Shown here in pieces: positions 6,866 through 14,194 of a DNA stretch of 15,737 nt. Both the position numbers and the translations under genes were made by a program. The first letter of the stretch is position 1, and each line of letters begins with the position of its first letter. The notes beneath the pieces were generated by a model. That model was not told the origin of the DNA and did not search any database. It saw only the letters and a list, made by a program, of their open reading frames with translations. This stretch comes from an uncultured bacterium (GTDB lineage Bacteria; Hydrogenedentota; Hydrogenedentia; Hydrogenedentales; JAEUWI01): positions 1-15,737 of the forward strand of contig CALAXS010000181.1 of NCBI GenBank assembly GCA_937895305.1, written 5' to 3'.

Positions 6866-8233
6866 ATGGCTGACGATTTAGATTCATTAAAAACACCCGC
6901 ACCGTCCCCTTCTGGAGCACCTAAGACCAAAAGCATACTATTGGTTGTTTTTGTCACATTATTTCTGGATTTAATCGGATTTTCTATCATTTTTCCCCTT
7001 TTTCCGGGGATGTTGGACTATTACCGCACTGTAGAGGGCGATTCAGGCCTCTTTGGCCTGATCTATTCCCTGCTACAATCGCTGACGGAACTCACGGGAG
7101 CACCCCAGTCGGATTGGGGATTGGTGGTCCTTTTTGGTGGTGTTCTCGGTTCATTATACTCCTTATTACAATTCCTGGGGGCACCTTTATTCGGTGCCCT
7201 GTCCGATCGGGTAGGGCGCAAGCCGGTTTTACTGCTCTCTATTTTCGGTATTTTTATATCCTATGTACTCTGGTTCTTTGCGGGTTCTTTCAGTTTTTTG
7301 GTCGCTTCGCGTCTGTTGGGCGGGCTTATGGGGGCCAATCTCTCTACAGCAACTGCGGTGGTGGCGGATGTGACAACGGAGCAGAATCGTACAAAGGGGA
7401 TGGCGATTGTGGGGATGGCTTTTGGGCTTGGGTTTATTCTGGGACCCGCGCTGGGCGGGATTATGTCGCTCATTGATATTAGTGCGCTGTATCCTGCACT
7501 GGCGGATTATGGGGTGAATCCATGGTCTATGGCAGCGGGGCTGGCAGCGGTGTTGTCCTTGTTAAATCTGGTATTGGTGGGTGTGTTGCTACCGGAGACC
7601 CGGCCTGAAAATGCGAAGCCTCTTATGCGGCGTTCAAATAATCCGTTCAAGTTGTTTCATGTGGAGAAGTTTCCCGGGGTAAGCCGTACGAATTTGAGTT
7701 ATTTCTTCTTTATTCTGGCTTTTTCGGGGATGGAGTTTACGTTGACCTTCGTAGCGGTGGAGCACATGGGCTTTACACCGCAGGGCAATGCGATGATGTT
7801 TGTGTTTGTGGGCCTGGTGCTGGCGTTGATGCAGGGGGGCTATGTACGGCGGCAATCGGGCAAAATCGGGACACGGCGCATGGCCATGCATGGCTTATAT
7901 GCTTCCATTCCGGGATTGGTCTTGATTGGTGCTGTGGGGCTATGGGCCAATATCTGGGTATTGTATCTGGGGCTCTTCTGTATCGCGGTGGGTTCGGCGC
8001 AGGTGAACCCGTGTTTGACGTCCTTGGTGAGTGTGTATACACCCCCGGAGGAGCAGGGTCGGATTATGGGGTTGTTTCGTTCGCTGGGTGCGTTGGGACG
8101 GGTCGTTGGTCCGTTGGTGGCGTGTGTCATGTATTGGCGGCTGGGTGCACCAGCAGCGTATTTTCTGGGGGCTGCTTCACTGATTATACCAATGATGATA
8201 GCGCGGCGACTTCCTGAACCCGCCCATTCCTGA
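6866..8233 (+). CDS. MFS transporter, drug-antiporter (TetA-like) type
   Basis: This is a 455-residue inner-membrane protein with about 12 predicted hydrophobic segments starting near residue 23. The loop between TM2 and TM3 has the MFS motif A, GALSDRVGRKP (110-120). TM5 carries a Gly/Pro-rich GLGFILGPALGG (187-198) resembling antiporter motif C, which places it with proton-driven efflux pumps of the DHA1/TetA kind. The TM1 region reads DLIGFSIIFPLFP (35-47), typical of this group. An unusually long segment between TM1 and TM2 (about 50-85) is polar and contains GDSGLFGLIYSLL. The substrate cannot be told from sequence. It is transcribed divergently from ftsH. A second ATG 5 nt upstream is out of frame, and no strong ribosome site is seen. 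Confidence 0.9.
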   Translation: MADDLDSLKTPAPSPSGAPKTKSILLVVFVTLFLDLIGFSIIFPLFPGMLDYYRTVEGDSGLFGLIYSLLQSLTELTGAPQSDWGLVVLFGGVLGSLYSLLQFLGAPLFGALSDRVGRKPVLLLSIFGIFISYVLWFFAGSFSFLVASRLLGGLMGANLSTATAVVADVTTEQNRTKGMAIVGMAFGLGFILGPALGGIMSLIDISALYPALADYGVNPWSMAAGLAAVLSLLNLVLVGVLLPETRPENAKPLMRRSNNPFKLFHVEKFPGVSRTNLSYFFFILAFSGMEFTLTFVAVEHMGFTPQGNAMMFVFVGLVLALMQGGYVRRQSGKIGTRRMAMHGLYASIPGLVLIGAVGLWANIWVLYLGLFCIAVGSAQVNPCLTSLVSVYTPPEEQGRIMGLFRSLGALGRVVGPLVACVMYWRLGAPAAYFLGAASLIIPMMIARRLPEPAHS

Positions 8234-8269
8234 GCGCAGTATTCTTATTGCTGTGTATAGTGTTTATCT

Positions 8270-8298
8270 TTGACACGCCATGGTCTGCGTGCTAGACT
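8270..8298 (+). promoter_or_regulatory. Near-consensus sigma70 promoter upstream of the PilT-like gene
   Basis: A perfect TTGACA (8270-8275) is followed after 17 nt by TAGACT (8293-8298), which matches four of six positions of the -10 consensus. It lies 70 nt upstream of the PilT-like start codon and 36 nt after the MFS stop, so the ATPase gene probably has its own transcript with a leader of roughly 65 nt. Confidence 0.65.
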
Positions 8299-8368
8299 TT
8301 TCCTCTTGGTAACTTGGCAAATGAGACCATCGTTTATTTTATGATGTGCCTGGGAGGTCTGAATCTAG

Positions 8369-9859
8369 ATGTTTATCGGTAGTAAATCGACCAGTACGAT
8401 CCTGGATATATTTCATTTGGGTGTGAAGGCCATCTTGCGTGATCAGGGGCTACCTGAAAAGGTTCGCTTTGAGACGAAGGGCTGTGTGTTATTCATCAAG
8501 GGTCAGGATTGCAAGCAGCGACTGGACAAGGTGCGTATCAAATTTGTGCATAAGGAGGGGGTGACGACGGAGCAGGTTCAGGCGGATTTGGCAGCGACCA
8601 AGATTGGCGCACGGTTGACCATGGAGAGTGGGCAGATTGAGTTGACCTTACCCTCTTTTGAATGGCGACAGTTACCGCAGTTGCTGCCCATTGATACGTT
8701 AGTGGAGAAGTATATCAAGGACTCATTGCGCTCGAAATCCTGGTCCATGACAGTGGATTCGTTCATCAGTGCGGGCTTTAATATCAATATGCTGGTAGAG
8801 AAGATGTCTGAGATGGGTGCGTCGGATTTACACTTGCGTGCAGGCAATAGACCTTTCGTGCGTGTGGACAATGATCTGGAGCCCATTCCGGATACTACCA
8901 TGCTGTCGTTACAGGATATGCGTGACATCATTCTGGAGCTGGGTGGGGAGAGTGAACTGGAGCAGCTGGATCGTGAGAAAGAGTCGAGTTTTCAATACCA
9001 CGCTGCGGGACTGGGGTATTTACGGTGTAGTGGTTACGTGAAGACGGGTGCCATGGCGCTGGCCATCCGGTTGATACCGGAGGAACCGTTACCCATAGCG
9101 CAGTTGAACCTGAGTCCGCAGGTGATGCGGGTGACGAAGGAGCATCGGGGTCTGTTCCTGGTCTGTGGTGTGACGGGTAGTGGTAAGTCGACGACCTTGT
9201 CTTCGCTGGTGGATTACATCAACCAGATACGCAAGGTACATATTATTACGATTGAGGATCCGGTGGAGTTCGTGTACACGGATAAGGAAAGTATTATTTC
9301 ACAGCGGATGGTGGGGCGTGATGCAACATCGTTTGCAGCGGCGTTGCGCGGGGCACTGCGTCAGGATCCGGATTTGATTCTGGTGGGTGAAATGCGTGAC
9401 CTGGATACGATTCGTGCGGGGTTGAGTGCTGCGGAAACCGGGCACATGGTGTTCAGTACCTTGCATACGACGACGGCGGTGGACACAGTGAACCGTATGA
9501 TCTCTTATTTCCCGCAGGATGAGCGTGACCTGATTCGCCAGGAAATTGCGTATACGTTGGGCATGGTAGTGTGTCAGCGTTTGTTGAAAAAAATTGGCGG
9601 AGGGCGAATACCCTGTAATGAAATTCTGATTGGAGGCATTCCCATGGTGCGGGATGCCATCATTGATGGGGATTTGGAGAAGCTGCATGGCATCATGGAA
9701 GCAGACGGGGATATGCTGACTTTTGACCAATACTCGGTGGAGCTATTCAAGAATGGGCTGGTGGATCGGGCTGAGGCGGTTTCTTCGTGTAAAGATGCGG
9801 AAGCTTTTGAGCGGATTATGTCGGGGATTAAGTCGTCGAAGGGCCGCCTCTTAGGTTAG
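8369..9859 (+). CDS. PilT/PilU-family type IV pilus ATPase with N-terminal extension
   Basis: PilT-family hexameric ATPases power pilus retraction and twitching from the cytoplasmic face of the inner membrane. This 496-residue protein has the family core from about residue 140: MGASDLHLRAG (149-159), AIRLIPEE (232-239), Walker A GVTGSGKST (267-275), Asp box IEDPVEF (295-301), Walker B LILVGEMRD (336-344) and His box TGHMVFSTLHT (357-367). The C-terminal AIRNLIRE motif of true PilT is not seen; TFDQYSVELFKNGLV (451-465) is more like PilU. The first ~140 residues are extra relative to PilT/PilU (usually about 340-380 residues in all), and I do not recognise a domain in them. GGGAGG lies 11 nt before the ATG, and a good promoter lies upstream. 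No other pilus genes are in the window. Confidence 0.9.
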   Translation: MFIGSKSTSTILDIFHLGVKAILRDQGLPEKVRFETKGCVLFIKGQDCKQRLDKVRIKFVHKEGVTTEQVQADLAATKIGARLTMESGQIELTLPSFEWRQLPQLLPIDTLVEKYIKDSLRSKSWSMTVDSFISAGFNINMLVEKMSEMGASDLHLRAGNRPFVRVDNDLEPIPDTTMLSLQDMRDIILELGGESELEQLDREKESSFQYHAAGLGYLRCSGYVKTGAMALAIRLIPEEPLPIAQLNLSPQVMRVTKEHRGLFLVCGVTGSGKSTTLSSLVDYINQIRKVHIITIEDPVEFVYTDKESIISQRMVGRDATSFAAALRGALRQDPDLILVGEMRDLDTIRAGLSAAETGHMVFSTLHTTTAVDTVNRMISYFPQDERDLIRQEIAYTLGMVVCQRLLKKIGGGRIPCNEILIGGIPMVRDAIIDGDLEKLHGIMEADGDMLTFDQYSVELFKNGLVDRAEAVSSCKDAEAFERIMSGIKSSKGRLLG

Positions 9860-9886
9860 CAGGAAACGCACGGCGACACTACCTCG

Positions 9887-9933
9887 TTCCCAAGCTCCAG
9901 CTTGGGAATGCATACACCGAGGCTCTGCCTCGG
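9887..9933 (+). repeat. Two-hairpin dispersed repeat, copy B
   Basis: The first hairpin is TTCCCAAGCT/AGCTTGGGAA with a CC loop (9887-9908). After TGCATACA the second is CCGAGGC/GCCTCGG with a TCT loop (9917-9933). It has the same two-hairpin plan and TGCATA linker as 1691-1737, but the stems differ with compensating changes on both sides, so structure rather than sequence is conserved. It lies just after the PilT-like gene. Confidence 0.8.
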
Positions 9934-9955
9934 TAAGAGATTCAGAATCGCCCAG

Positions 9956-9978
9956 ATTCCCACGCAGAGCATGGGAAC
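9956..9978 (-). repeat. Inverted copy of the first hairpin of repeat copy A
   Basis: These 23 bases are the exact reverse complement of 1691-1713, about 8 kb away. Together with copy B (9887-9933) it forms a converging pair of related hairpins in the gap between the PilT-like gene and the methyltransferase gene. Such paired REP-like units often sit between convergent genes. Confidence 0.85.
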
Positions 9979-9996
9979 CAGTGGGCCTGGTTTTTT
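9977..9996 (+). terminator. Weak terminator-like hairpin with T6 tract
   Basis: ACCAG (9977-9981) pairs with CTGGT (9987-9991) around TGGGC, and six T residues (9991-9996) follow. The stem is only 5 bp, but it is placed where the plus-strand PilT-like transcript should end and directly follows the stronger repeat hairpin. A further 6-bp stem, CCCCTC/GAGGGG (10003-10026), lies next to it and could serve the converging methyltransferase transcript, but it has no T-tract on that strand. Confidence 0.35.
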
Positions 9997-10043
9997 CTCG
10001 TTCCCCTCGATCACACTTCAGAGGGGACTCCTGTAGACCAACA

Positions 10044-10727
10044 CTACTTGCAGTCGGGGCGTTTCTGGAAAATGAAGAGGTGCTGGTGGGGGAGAAATTC
10101 CTGCAGGTCCACGAGCTCGAAGTTAGCGGCTTGCCATTCTTTTAGCACTTGCGGGACGGACATACGGTGGTCAACCTTGATATGCTTCGCCGAGTCGCCC
10201 AATAAACGATACTCGAGGAGACAAATCTTTCCATTTTCGCTGAGGGCGGCGCGCATCTTGGCGAGCATGGGTTCAGGTAGCTGGAACTCGTGGTATACGT
10301 CGGCGAGAATCATCCAGTCGATGGTGCCGGGTTCGAGGAGGGGGTCGGTCTCTTCGCTGAGTACGGGTATGACGTTTTCGATACCTTCTTCGGCGCATTT
10401 CTTTTTGAGTATTTCGATCATCTCCGGCTGGATGTCTACGCCGTAGACTTTGCCTTTTTCGCCGACAACCTTCGCCATCTTGCGGGCAAAAAAACCTGAG
10501 CCACAACCGATGTCCGCCACCACATCACCAGGCTTCACGCCCATGGCCTTGATGACTTCGAAAGGCTGCTCTTCTTCCATGCGCTCGGGCCGTTCCAGCC
10601 AACCAGCACCGTGAAAGGACATGACCTGAGCGGGTTTGCGATCGTCACTGGTATCGGCCGCAACCCTGGGCAGGGTGAGTGGGAGGAGGAGTGCAATGGC
10701 GAGCAGACTGATAATGCGGGGTGTCAT
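10044..10727 (-). CDS. Exported SAM-dependent methyltransferase-like protein
   Basis: This is a 227-residue protein with a class I methyltransferase (Rossmann) core: motif I VADIGCGSGFF (70-80), the acidic strand VYGVDIQ (94-100), a DWMILADVYHEF segment (about 136-147) corresponding to motif IV, and a post-core LLEYR. What is odd is the N-terminus: Arg4, a hydrophobic run (5-20) and RVAA followed by Asp, which looks like a Sec signal peptide cleaved near residue 24. It would put a SAM enzyme in the periplasm, where SAM is not expected. From memory, similar signal-bearing methyltransferase-like proteins occur in environmental bacteria, with unknown function. AAAGGAG stands 8 nt before the ATG. 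It follows the glycosylase gene by 66 nt on the same strand. Confidence 0.85.
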   Translation of the reverse strand: MTPRIISLLAIALLLPLTLPRVAADTSDDRKPAQVMSFHGAGWLERPERMEEEQPFEVIKAMGVKPGDVVADIGCGSGFFARKMAKVVGEKGKVYGVDIQPEMIEILKKKCAEEGIENVIPVLSEETDPLLEPGTIDWMILADVYHEFQLPEPMLAKMRAALSENGKICLLEYRLLGDSAKHIKVDHRMSVPQVLKEWQAANFELVDLQEFLPHQHLFIFQKRPDCK

Positions 10728-10793
10728 GGCGGGGGCTCCTTTGGCTATGCATGAGTAGACAGCCTAGCATGAAGTGGAGCGGGAGGCAACAGG

Positions 10794-11471
10794 TTAAAGC
10801 TTTGGTTGGCCCTTTTTGAGTAAGGACACCAGTGGGCAGCCTTCGCAACTCGCTTTACTCTTACAGAAATCTTTGGCGGTGAAGACGATGAGTCCGTGGA
10901 ATTCGCGGAAGGTCTGGAGGTCGTGGGGGAGGTGGTCTTCGAAGGTAGCGCGGAGGGCCTCGTATTTGATGTCGGGCGGGACGATGCCGTGGCGGGAGAG
11001 GATGCGGCGGGTATAGACATCGACGACGAAGACGGGGTGGTCGCAGGCATAGAGGAGGATGTCGTCGGCGGTCTCGGGGCCGATGCCGTGGAGTGTCAGG
11101 AGTTCTTCGCGCAGTTCACCGAGGGGGCGTTGGGCGAGGTTGGCCATGTCACCAGTGTAGTGGGTGATGAGGTGTTCAGAAAAGATGCGGAGTCGTTTGG
11201 CCTTTTGCCGGAAGTAACCGGAGGGGCGGAGTGCGGTTTCGAGGGTGGGGGTATCGACATCGAGGAGGGCCTGGGGCGCAAGGAGGTCCTGGTCTTTGAG
11301 GTTTTGGATGGCTCGTTCGACGTTGGTCCAGGCGGTGTTCTGGGTGAGGATGGCGCCGATGGCGATTTCGAAGGGGCTGTCGCCGGGCCACCAGTGGGTG
11401 GGCCCGTAGTGGTTGGCCATGTGTTGGTAGAGGTCGGTGAGGGTATGTCTCATATTAGCGGGTGGTGTCAT
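10794..11471 (-). CDS. HhH-GPD DNA glycosylase, endonuclease III-related (COG2231/MagIII-like)
   Basis: This 225-residue protein is a base-excision repair enzyme of the HhH-GPD superfamily. The substrate pocket region has AIGAILTQNTAW (37-48), the helix-hairpin-helix is LHGIGPETA (127-135), and the catalytic Asp is Asp151 in VVDVYTRR. Endonuclease III has a lysine in the HhH (G-x-K-T-A) that makes it a bifunctional lyase; here Glu133 occupies that place. That is the pattern I recall for monofunctional relatives such as Helicobacter MagIII (3-methyladenine glycosylase). The C-terminal cluster shows only three nearby cysteines (203, 209, 212), one fewer than the usual 4Fe-4S set. A second Met at residue 7 is an alternative start; neither has a clear ribosome site. 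It probably shares a transcript with the downstream methyltransferase-like gene. Confidence 0.88.
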   Translation of the reverse strand: MTPPANMRHTLTDLYQHMANHYGPTHWWPGDSPFEIAIGAILTQNTAWTNVERAIQNLKDQDLLAPQALLDVDTPTLETALRPSGYFRQKAKRLRIFSEHLITHYTGDMANLAQRPLGELREELLTLHGIGPETADDILLYACDHPVFVVDVYTRRILSRHGIVPPDIKYEALRATFEDHLPHDLQTFREFHGLIVFTAKDFCKSKASCEGCPLVSLLKKGQPKL

Positions 11472-11503
11472 CGTGTATATTCTGCATGTTGACCACCATT
11501 GAT

Positions 11504-11661
11504 GTCATTTCTGTAAAAGCGGGGATCCAGGTGATAAATTCTGAACAGTATTTTTCGCAATGGATGAAGACAATACAATGGCTAAAGCGGAATTATAGAC
11601 TTCTTTGTTGCTTTCAACCTTGGAGTGGCGGTAGGGAGACCCCTGCTTTCGCAGGGGTGAC
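11504..11661. mobile_element. Decayed MITE-like element with dRS3-type ends
   Basis: This is a 158-nt non-coding stretch in the 287-nt gap between the glycosylase gene and the cytochrome operon. The left end (11504 onward, GTCATTTCTG) and the reverse complement of the right end (from 11661, GTCACCCCTG) agree at 17 of the first 24 positions, and all seven differences are transitions, as expected of ageing. The right end is a hairpin ACCCCTGC/GCAGGGGT with a TTTC loop (11639-11658), the same type as 1808-1827. The interior has no open frame of note and is A+T-rich. It looks like a small non-autonomous element or a pair of dispersed repeats; movement is inferred. I see nothing else in 11662-11758. 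Confidence 0.5.
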
Positions 11662-11758
11662 AAACTATAGATAATGTTCGGTTCGAAAATTCTGGCGACG
11701 AACTAGTGGACATCAACGGGAATGTCGTGTGCTTGAGCACCATGTTTTTTTTGATTGT

Positions 11759-13024
11759 TTACTGGGCGACTTCGAGTTCGGCGGCTTCTTTTTGGAGGCG
11801 TTCGAATTCAGCAAGTTGTTTGGCCTTGAGCTCTTCGGCTTCGGCCTCGCCAAATTTCATCGCTGCGATCCATTCGGCGACGAGTGTGGCGGGGGCTTCG
11901 GCTGCTTTCATGCGACCGAGGGGGGGCATCATGACGGCAGCGTCAATGGAATTGAGGCGTCGGACGATGAAGGAGGTTTGGGGGCTGCCGGGGTCGATGG
12001 AAAACTTGTGCCCATCGGAGCCACGGCCTGCGGCGACGGGTGGTTTGTAGATGCCGATGCGGAGGGGGTCTTGCTGGGTAATGCTGAGGTCGAGGCCGGA
12101 CATGTTGCCAGCACCCAGGGGGTTGTGGCAGTGTGCACAGTTGGTGTCGAGCCAGGCGCGGGCACGGTCGTTTATGGAGCCACTCTCGGGGTTGTCCCAT
12201 TGCACACCCGCAGGATAGTCCGCTGTGTCCTGGGGTGCGTCGGTGAGGATACCGGATTGTACCCAGTGGGCAAGCTGGTTTTGGGGTCCATCGCTGGTGT
12301 TTATGTCGCGGTTAAGGTTGCGTGCGGTGAGGCCGAGGGGGAAGAGTGTTTCCTGGTTTTCGTGGCAGCGTTTACAGTCGTTCATGTTGAGGATGATGTA
12401 TTTTTCGGGGTCCACACCTTCGTCTGTAGTCAGGGTGACGATGCCGCCTGCAACGGCTTTGCGTGCATCGGTGCCTTCGTCGTTCCATTTGTATGCGGTG
12501 AGGGTCCAGTTCTCGGTTTGTCGCAGGAGGAGACGGGATTCAATGCACTTGTCGCCGTAGCTGAAGGTCTGGAGGAGGAGGGTGCCCACAGGAAAATCGA
12601 AGCGAAGGGCATCGTTATAGGTGGCCTGGGAGCCCTGGGGCATCCAGATAAATCGTTGTACATCCAGGCCGTCGGAGAAGTGGCCGTTGTTGAGTTCATA
12701 GGGGTATACACCGTCGTTGGGAATCTGTCGGGCCATGTCTTTGAAGAGGCCATATTCGGAGAGGTACCCGGGGGGCTTGGCGGTGATGTCCACGTTGATG
12801 CTTCCGTTCCCTGCGGGGGCTGCAGCAGCATCGACCGGGGTATCGCTAACTTCCATGGAGTCGGCGAAGAGTTCTTCCATAGCTTCGTTGTCTTCAGCGG
12901 GGGCTACTGGTGCAGGTGCCTTGGTGTCGGATGCTGTGTCGGTGCTGTTGGAACAGGCCCCGAGTATCAGGATAGACAGCGTAGCGGTCATCAACGTACT
13001 TGTCGTTATAAGTTTCTGTTTCAT
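11759..13024 (-). CDS. Diheme c-type cytochrome lipoprotein (TIGR03806-like), paralog 2
   Basis: This is an exported diheme cytochrome of about 421 residues. With the ATG at 13024 as residue 1, a signal peptide ends in lipobox LGAC (Cys24), followed by an Ala/Pro/Glu-rich linker to about residue 80. Two heme-binding motifs, CKRCH (217-221) and CAHCH (296-300), are visible, and MMPPLGR (365-371) may supply an axial Met. The C-terminal tail (about 392-421) is highly charged and helix-like. It shares with the upstream gene the signatures F-x-D-x-A-R-Q-I-P-N-D, R-F-I-W-x-P, ARNLNRD and PPVAAGRG. Two further ATGs lie upstream in frame (13027, 13039); GGGGGAA best serves 13024. It is the last gene of the operon, 22 nt after its paralog (7 nt if 13039 is used). 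It is probably an electron carrier or peroxidase-like partner of the beta-helix protein; the role is unproven. Confidence 0.85.
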   Translation of the reverse strand: MKQKLITTSTLMTATLSILILGACSNSTDTASDTKAPAPVAPAEDNEAMEELFADSMEVSDTPVDAAAAPAGNGSINVDITAKPPGYLSEYGLFKDMARQIPNDGVYPYELNNGHFSDGLDVQRFIWMPQGSQATYNDALRFDFPVGTLLLQTFSYGDKCIESRLLLRQTENWTLTAYKWNDEGTDARKAVAGGIVTLTTDEGVDPEKYIILNMNDCKRCHENQETLFPLGLTARNLNRDINTSDGPQNQLAHWVQSGILTDAPQDTADYPAGVQWDNPESGSINDRARAWLDTNCAHCHNPLGAGNMSGLDLSITQQDPLRIGIYKPPVAAGRGSDGHKFSIDPGSPQTSFIVRRLNSIDAAVMMPPLGRMKAAEAPATLVAEWIAAMKFGEAEAEELKAKQLAEFERLQKEAAELEVAQ

Positions 13025-13046
13025 CATGTATTCCCCCATGTAGATT

Positions 13047-14192
13047 TTATCGTTGGTTATTGGTTGTTGCGGCGGCTTCTTCCGCTGCGCGCAGTTCGGG
13101 ATAGTCCATTTGGGTTATCCATTCCCGAATAAGGGCCAGGCCTTCTTCGTGGGCCAGACCACGACCGACGACGGGCATGCGGATGCCGGGGTCGGTAGAG
13201 GCCATGCGGTGGTAGAGGATGGAGCTATCGGGGTCGCCGGGTTCGATGCCGTAGCGGCCTTTACCTACGCCACGGCCTGCGGCGACTGGGGCCTTGAAAA
13301 CACCGAAGCGTACGGGGCTTTCCTGGTCGTAGCGGAGATCGAGGCCAGAGGTCCAGGCGAGTCCGCCGGGCTGGTGGCAACTGGCGCAGTTCATGTTCAG
13401 GTAGGCGCGTGCGCGTTCGTTCACCGTACCGGTGTCGGGATTATTCCAGACGGGCAGGGCTGGGATAGTGTTTGTCTCTTCTGGCAGTGCCTTGATGTAG
13501 CCTGTACGCAGCCAGTGGGCAAGCTGGTTTTCTTTGCCTTCGGGGTAGGTGTAGTCCCGATTGAGGTTGCGGGCATGCATGGGGCCGAGGGGGAGAAATT
13601 CATCGTCGAGGTTATGACACATGGCACATTGACTGCGATTGGGGATGAGCACGTCAATGGCACGTGCTTCACCATCAAAGTGGGACCAGGTGACAGGGGT
13701 CTTGCCGCCTGCGAGGGCGAGCTTGGCGTCGGTGTAGGTGGCATCCCATTGGTATTGAAAGGCGACCCAACCGTCGGGGGTATAGACGAGGAGCCGGGTT
13801 TCGACGAGTTGCTGACCTTGTGCAGCATCGTTGATGTCGTTTTGGTAGGCCACGGTGAGGATGATGGCAGCGCCCATGGGGTAATCCAGGCTATGATCTT
13901 CCTGGTAGGTGATCCGGGTGTCGGGGGGTAGCCAGATAAAGCGGTGGAGGGTGGCATAGTCTGCGAAGTGAGGCGTGTTTACGTCGTAGGGCAGCACGCT
14001 GTCGTTGGGGATTTGGCGTGCATTGTCTTTGAAGAGGTTATAGGCACTGACAAAAGGGGCAGGGCCGTCGGACACGTCGATGTGTACGGGCGGTGTTTGG
14101 CTCCCCCATGCCCATGCCGAGAAGGCGTAGACACAGCCCACTATTGCTGCCGTCACCCACCGTGACGACAGCCTGGAACTCTGGTGGGGCAT
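13047..14192 (-). CDS. Exported diheme c-type cytochrome (TIGR03806-like), paralog 1
   Basis: This is a 381-residue exported protein with two CxxCH motifs, CAMCH (189-193) and CASCH (269-273), and a late RMPVVGRG (338-345) that could give a methionine ligand. The N-terminal half has no heme and carries the family block F-K-D-N-A-R-Q-I-P-N-D (54-64) and HRFIWLPP (83-90). The signal is ambiguous: IVGC at 17-20 fits a lipobox, but the hydrophobic run continues to AWAWG (26-30), which suits ordinary signal peptidase. The ATG lies 2 nt after the beta-helix stop, with AAGGGG about 8 nt upstream inside that gene, so translation is coupled. Unlike its downstream paralog it lacks the long Ala/Pro linker. 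I recall this as the conserved partner (SO2930/HNE_0200 type) of the beta-helix protein; its biochemical role is unknown. Confidence 0.86.
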   Translation of the reverse strand: MPHQSSRLSSRWVTAAIVGCVYAFSAWAWGSQTPPVHIDVSDGPAPFVSAYNLFKDNARQIPNDSVLPYDVNTPHFADYATLHRFIWLPPDTRITYQEDHSLDYPMGAAIILTVAYQNDINDAAQGQQLVETRLLVYTPDGWVAFQYQWDATYTDAKLALAGGKTPVTWSHFDGEARAIDVLIPNRSQCAMCHNLDDEFLPLGPMHARNLNRDYTYPEGKENQLAHWLRTGYIKALPEETNTIPALPVWNNPDTGTVNERARAYLNMNCASCHQPGGLAWTSGLDLRYDQESPVRFGVFKAPVAAGRGVGKGRYGIEPGDPDSSILYHRMASTDPGIRMPVVGRGLAHEEGLALIREWITQMDYPELRAAEEAAATTNNQR

Positions 14193-14194
14193 GC

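Noticed and set aside
8261..8368. Riboswitch or small RNA gene in the leader of the PilT-like gene
   Set aside because: The leader of about 65 nt is A/T-rich and shows no strong conserved stem; only the promoter and ribosome site can be supported.
10896..11492. Plus-strand frame of 198 codons opposite the glycosylase gene
   Set aside because: The translation is a Gly/Val/Glu repeat-like shadow typical of antisense reading of GC-rich codons; the minus-strand protein has clear HhH-GPD motifs.
11729..13132. Long plus-strand open frame (467 codons) opposite the diheme cytochrome gene
   Set aside because: It is antisense to a gene with lipobox and two CxxCH motifs, its translation is Gly/Val/Cys-rich without recognisable motifs, and it is explained by third-position GC bias.
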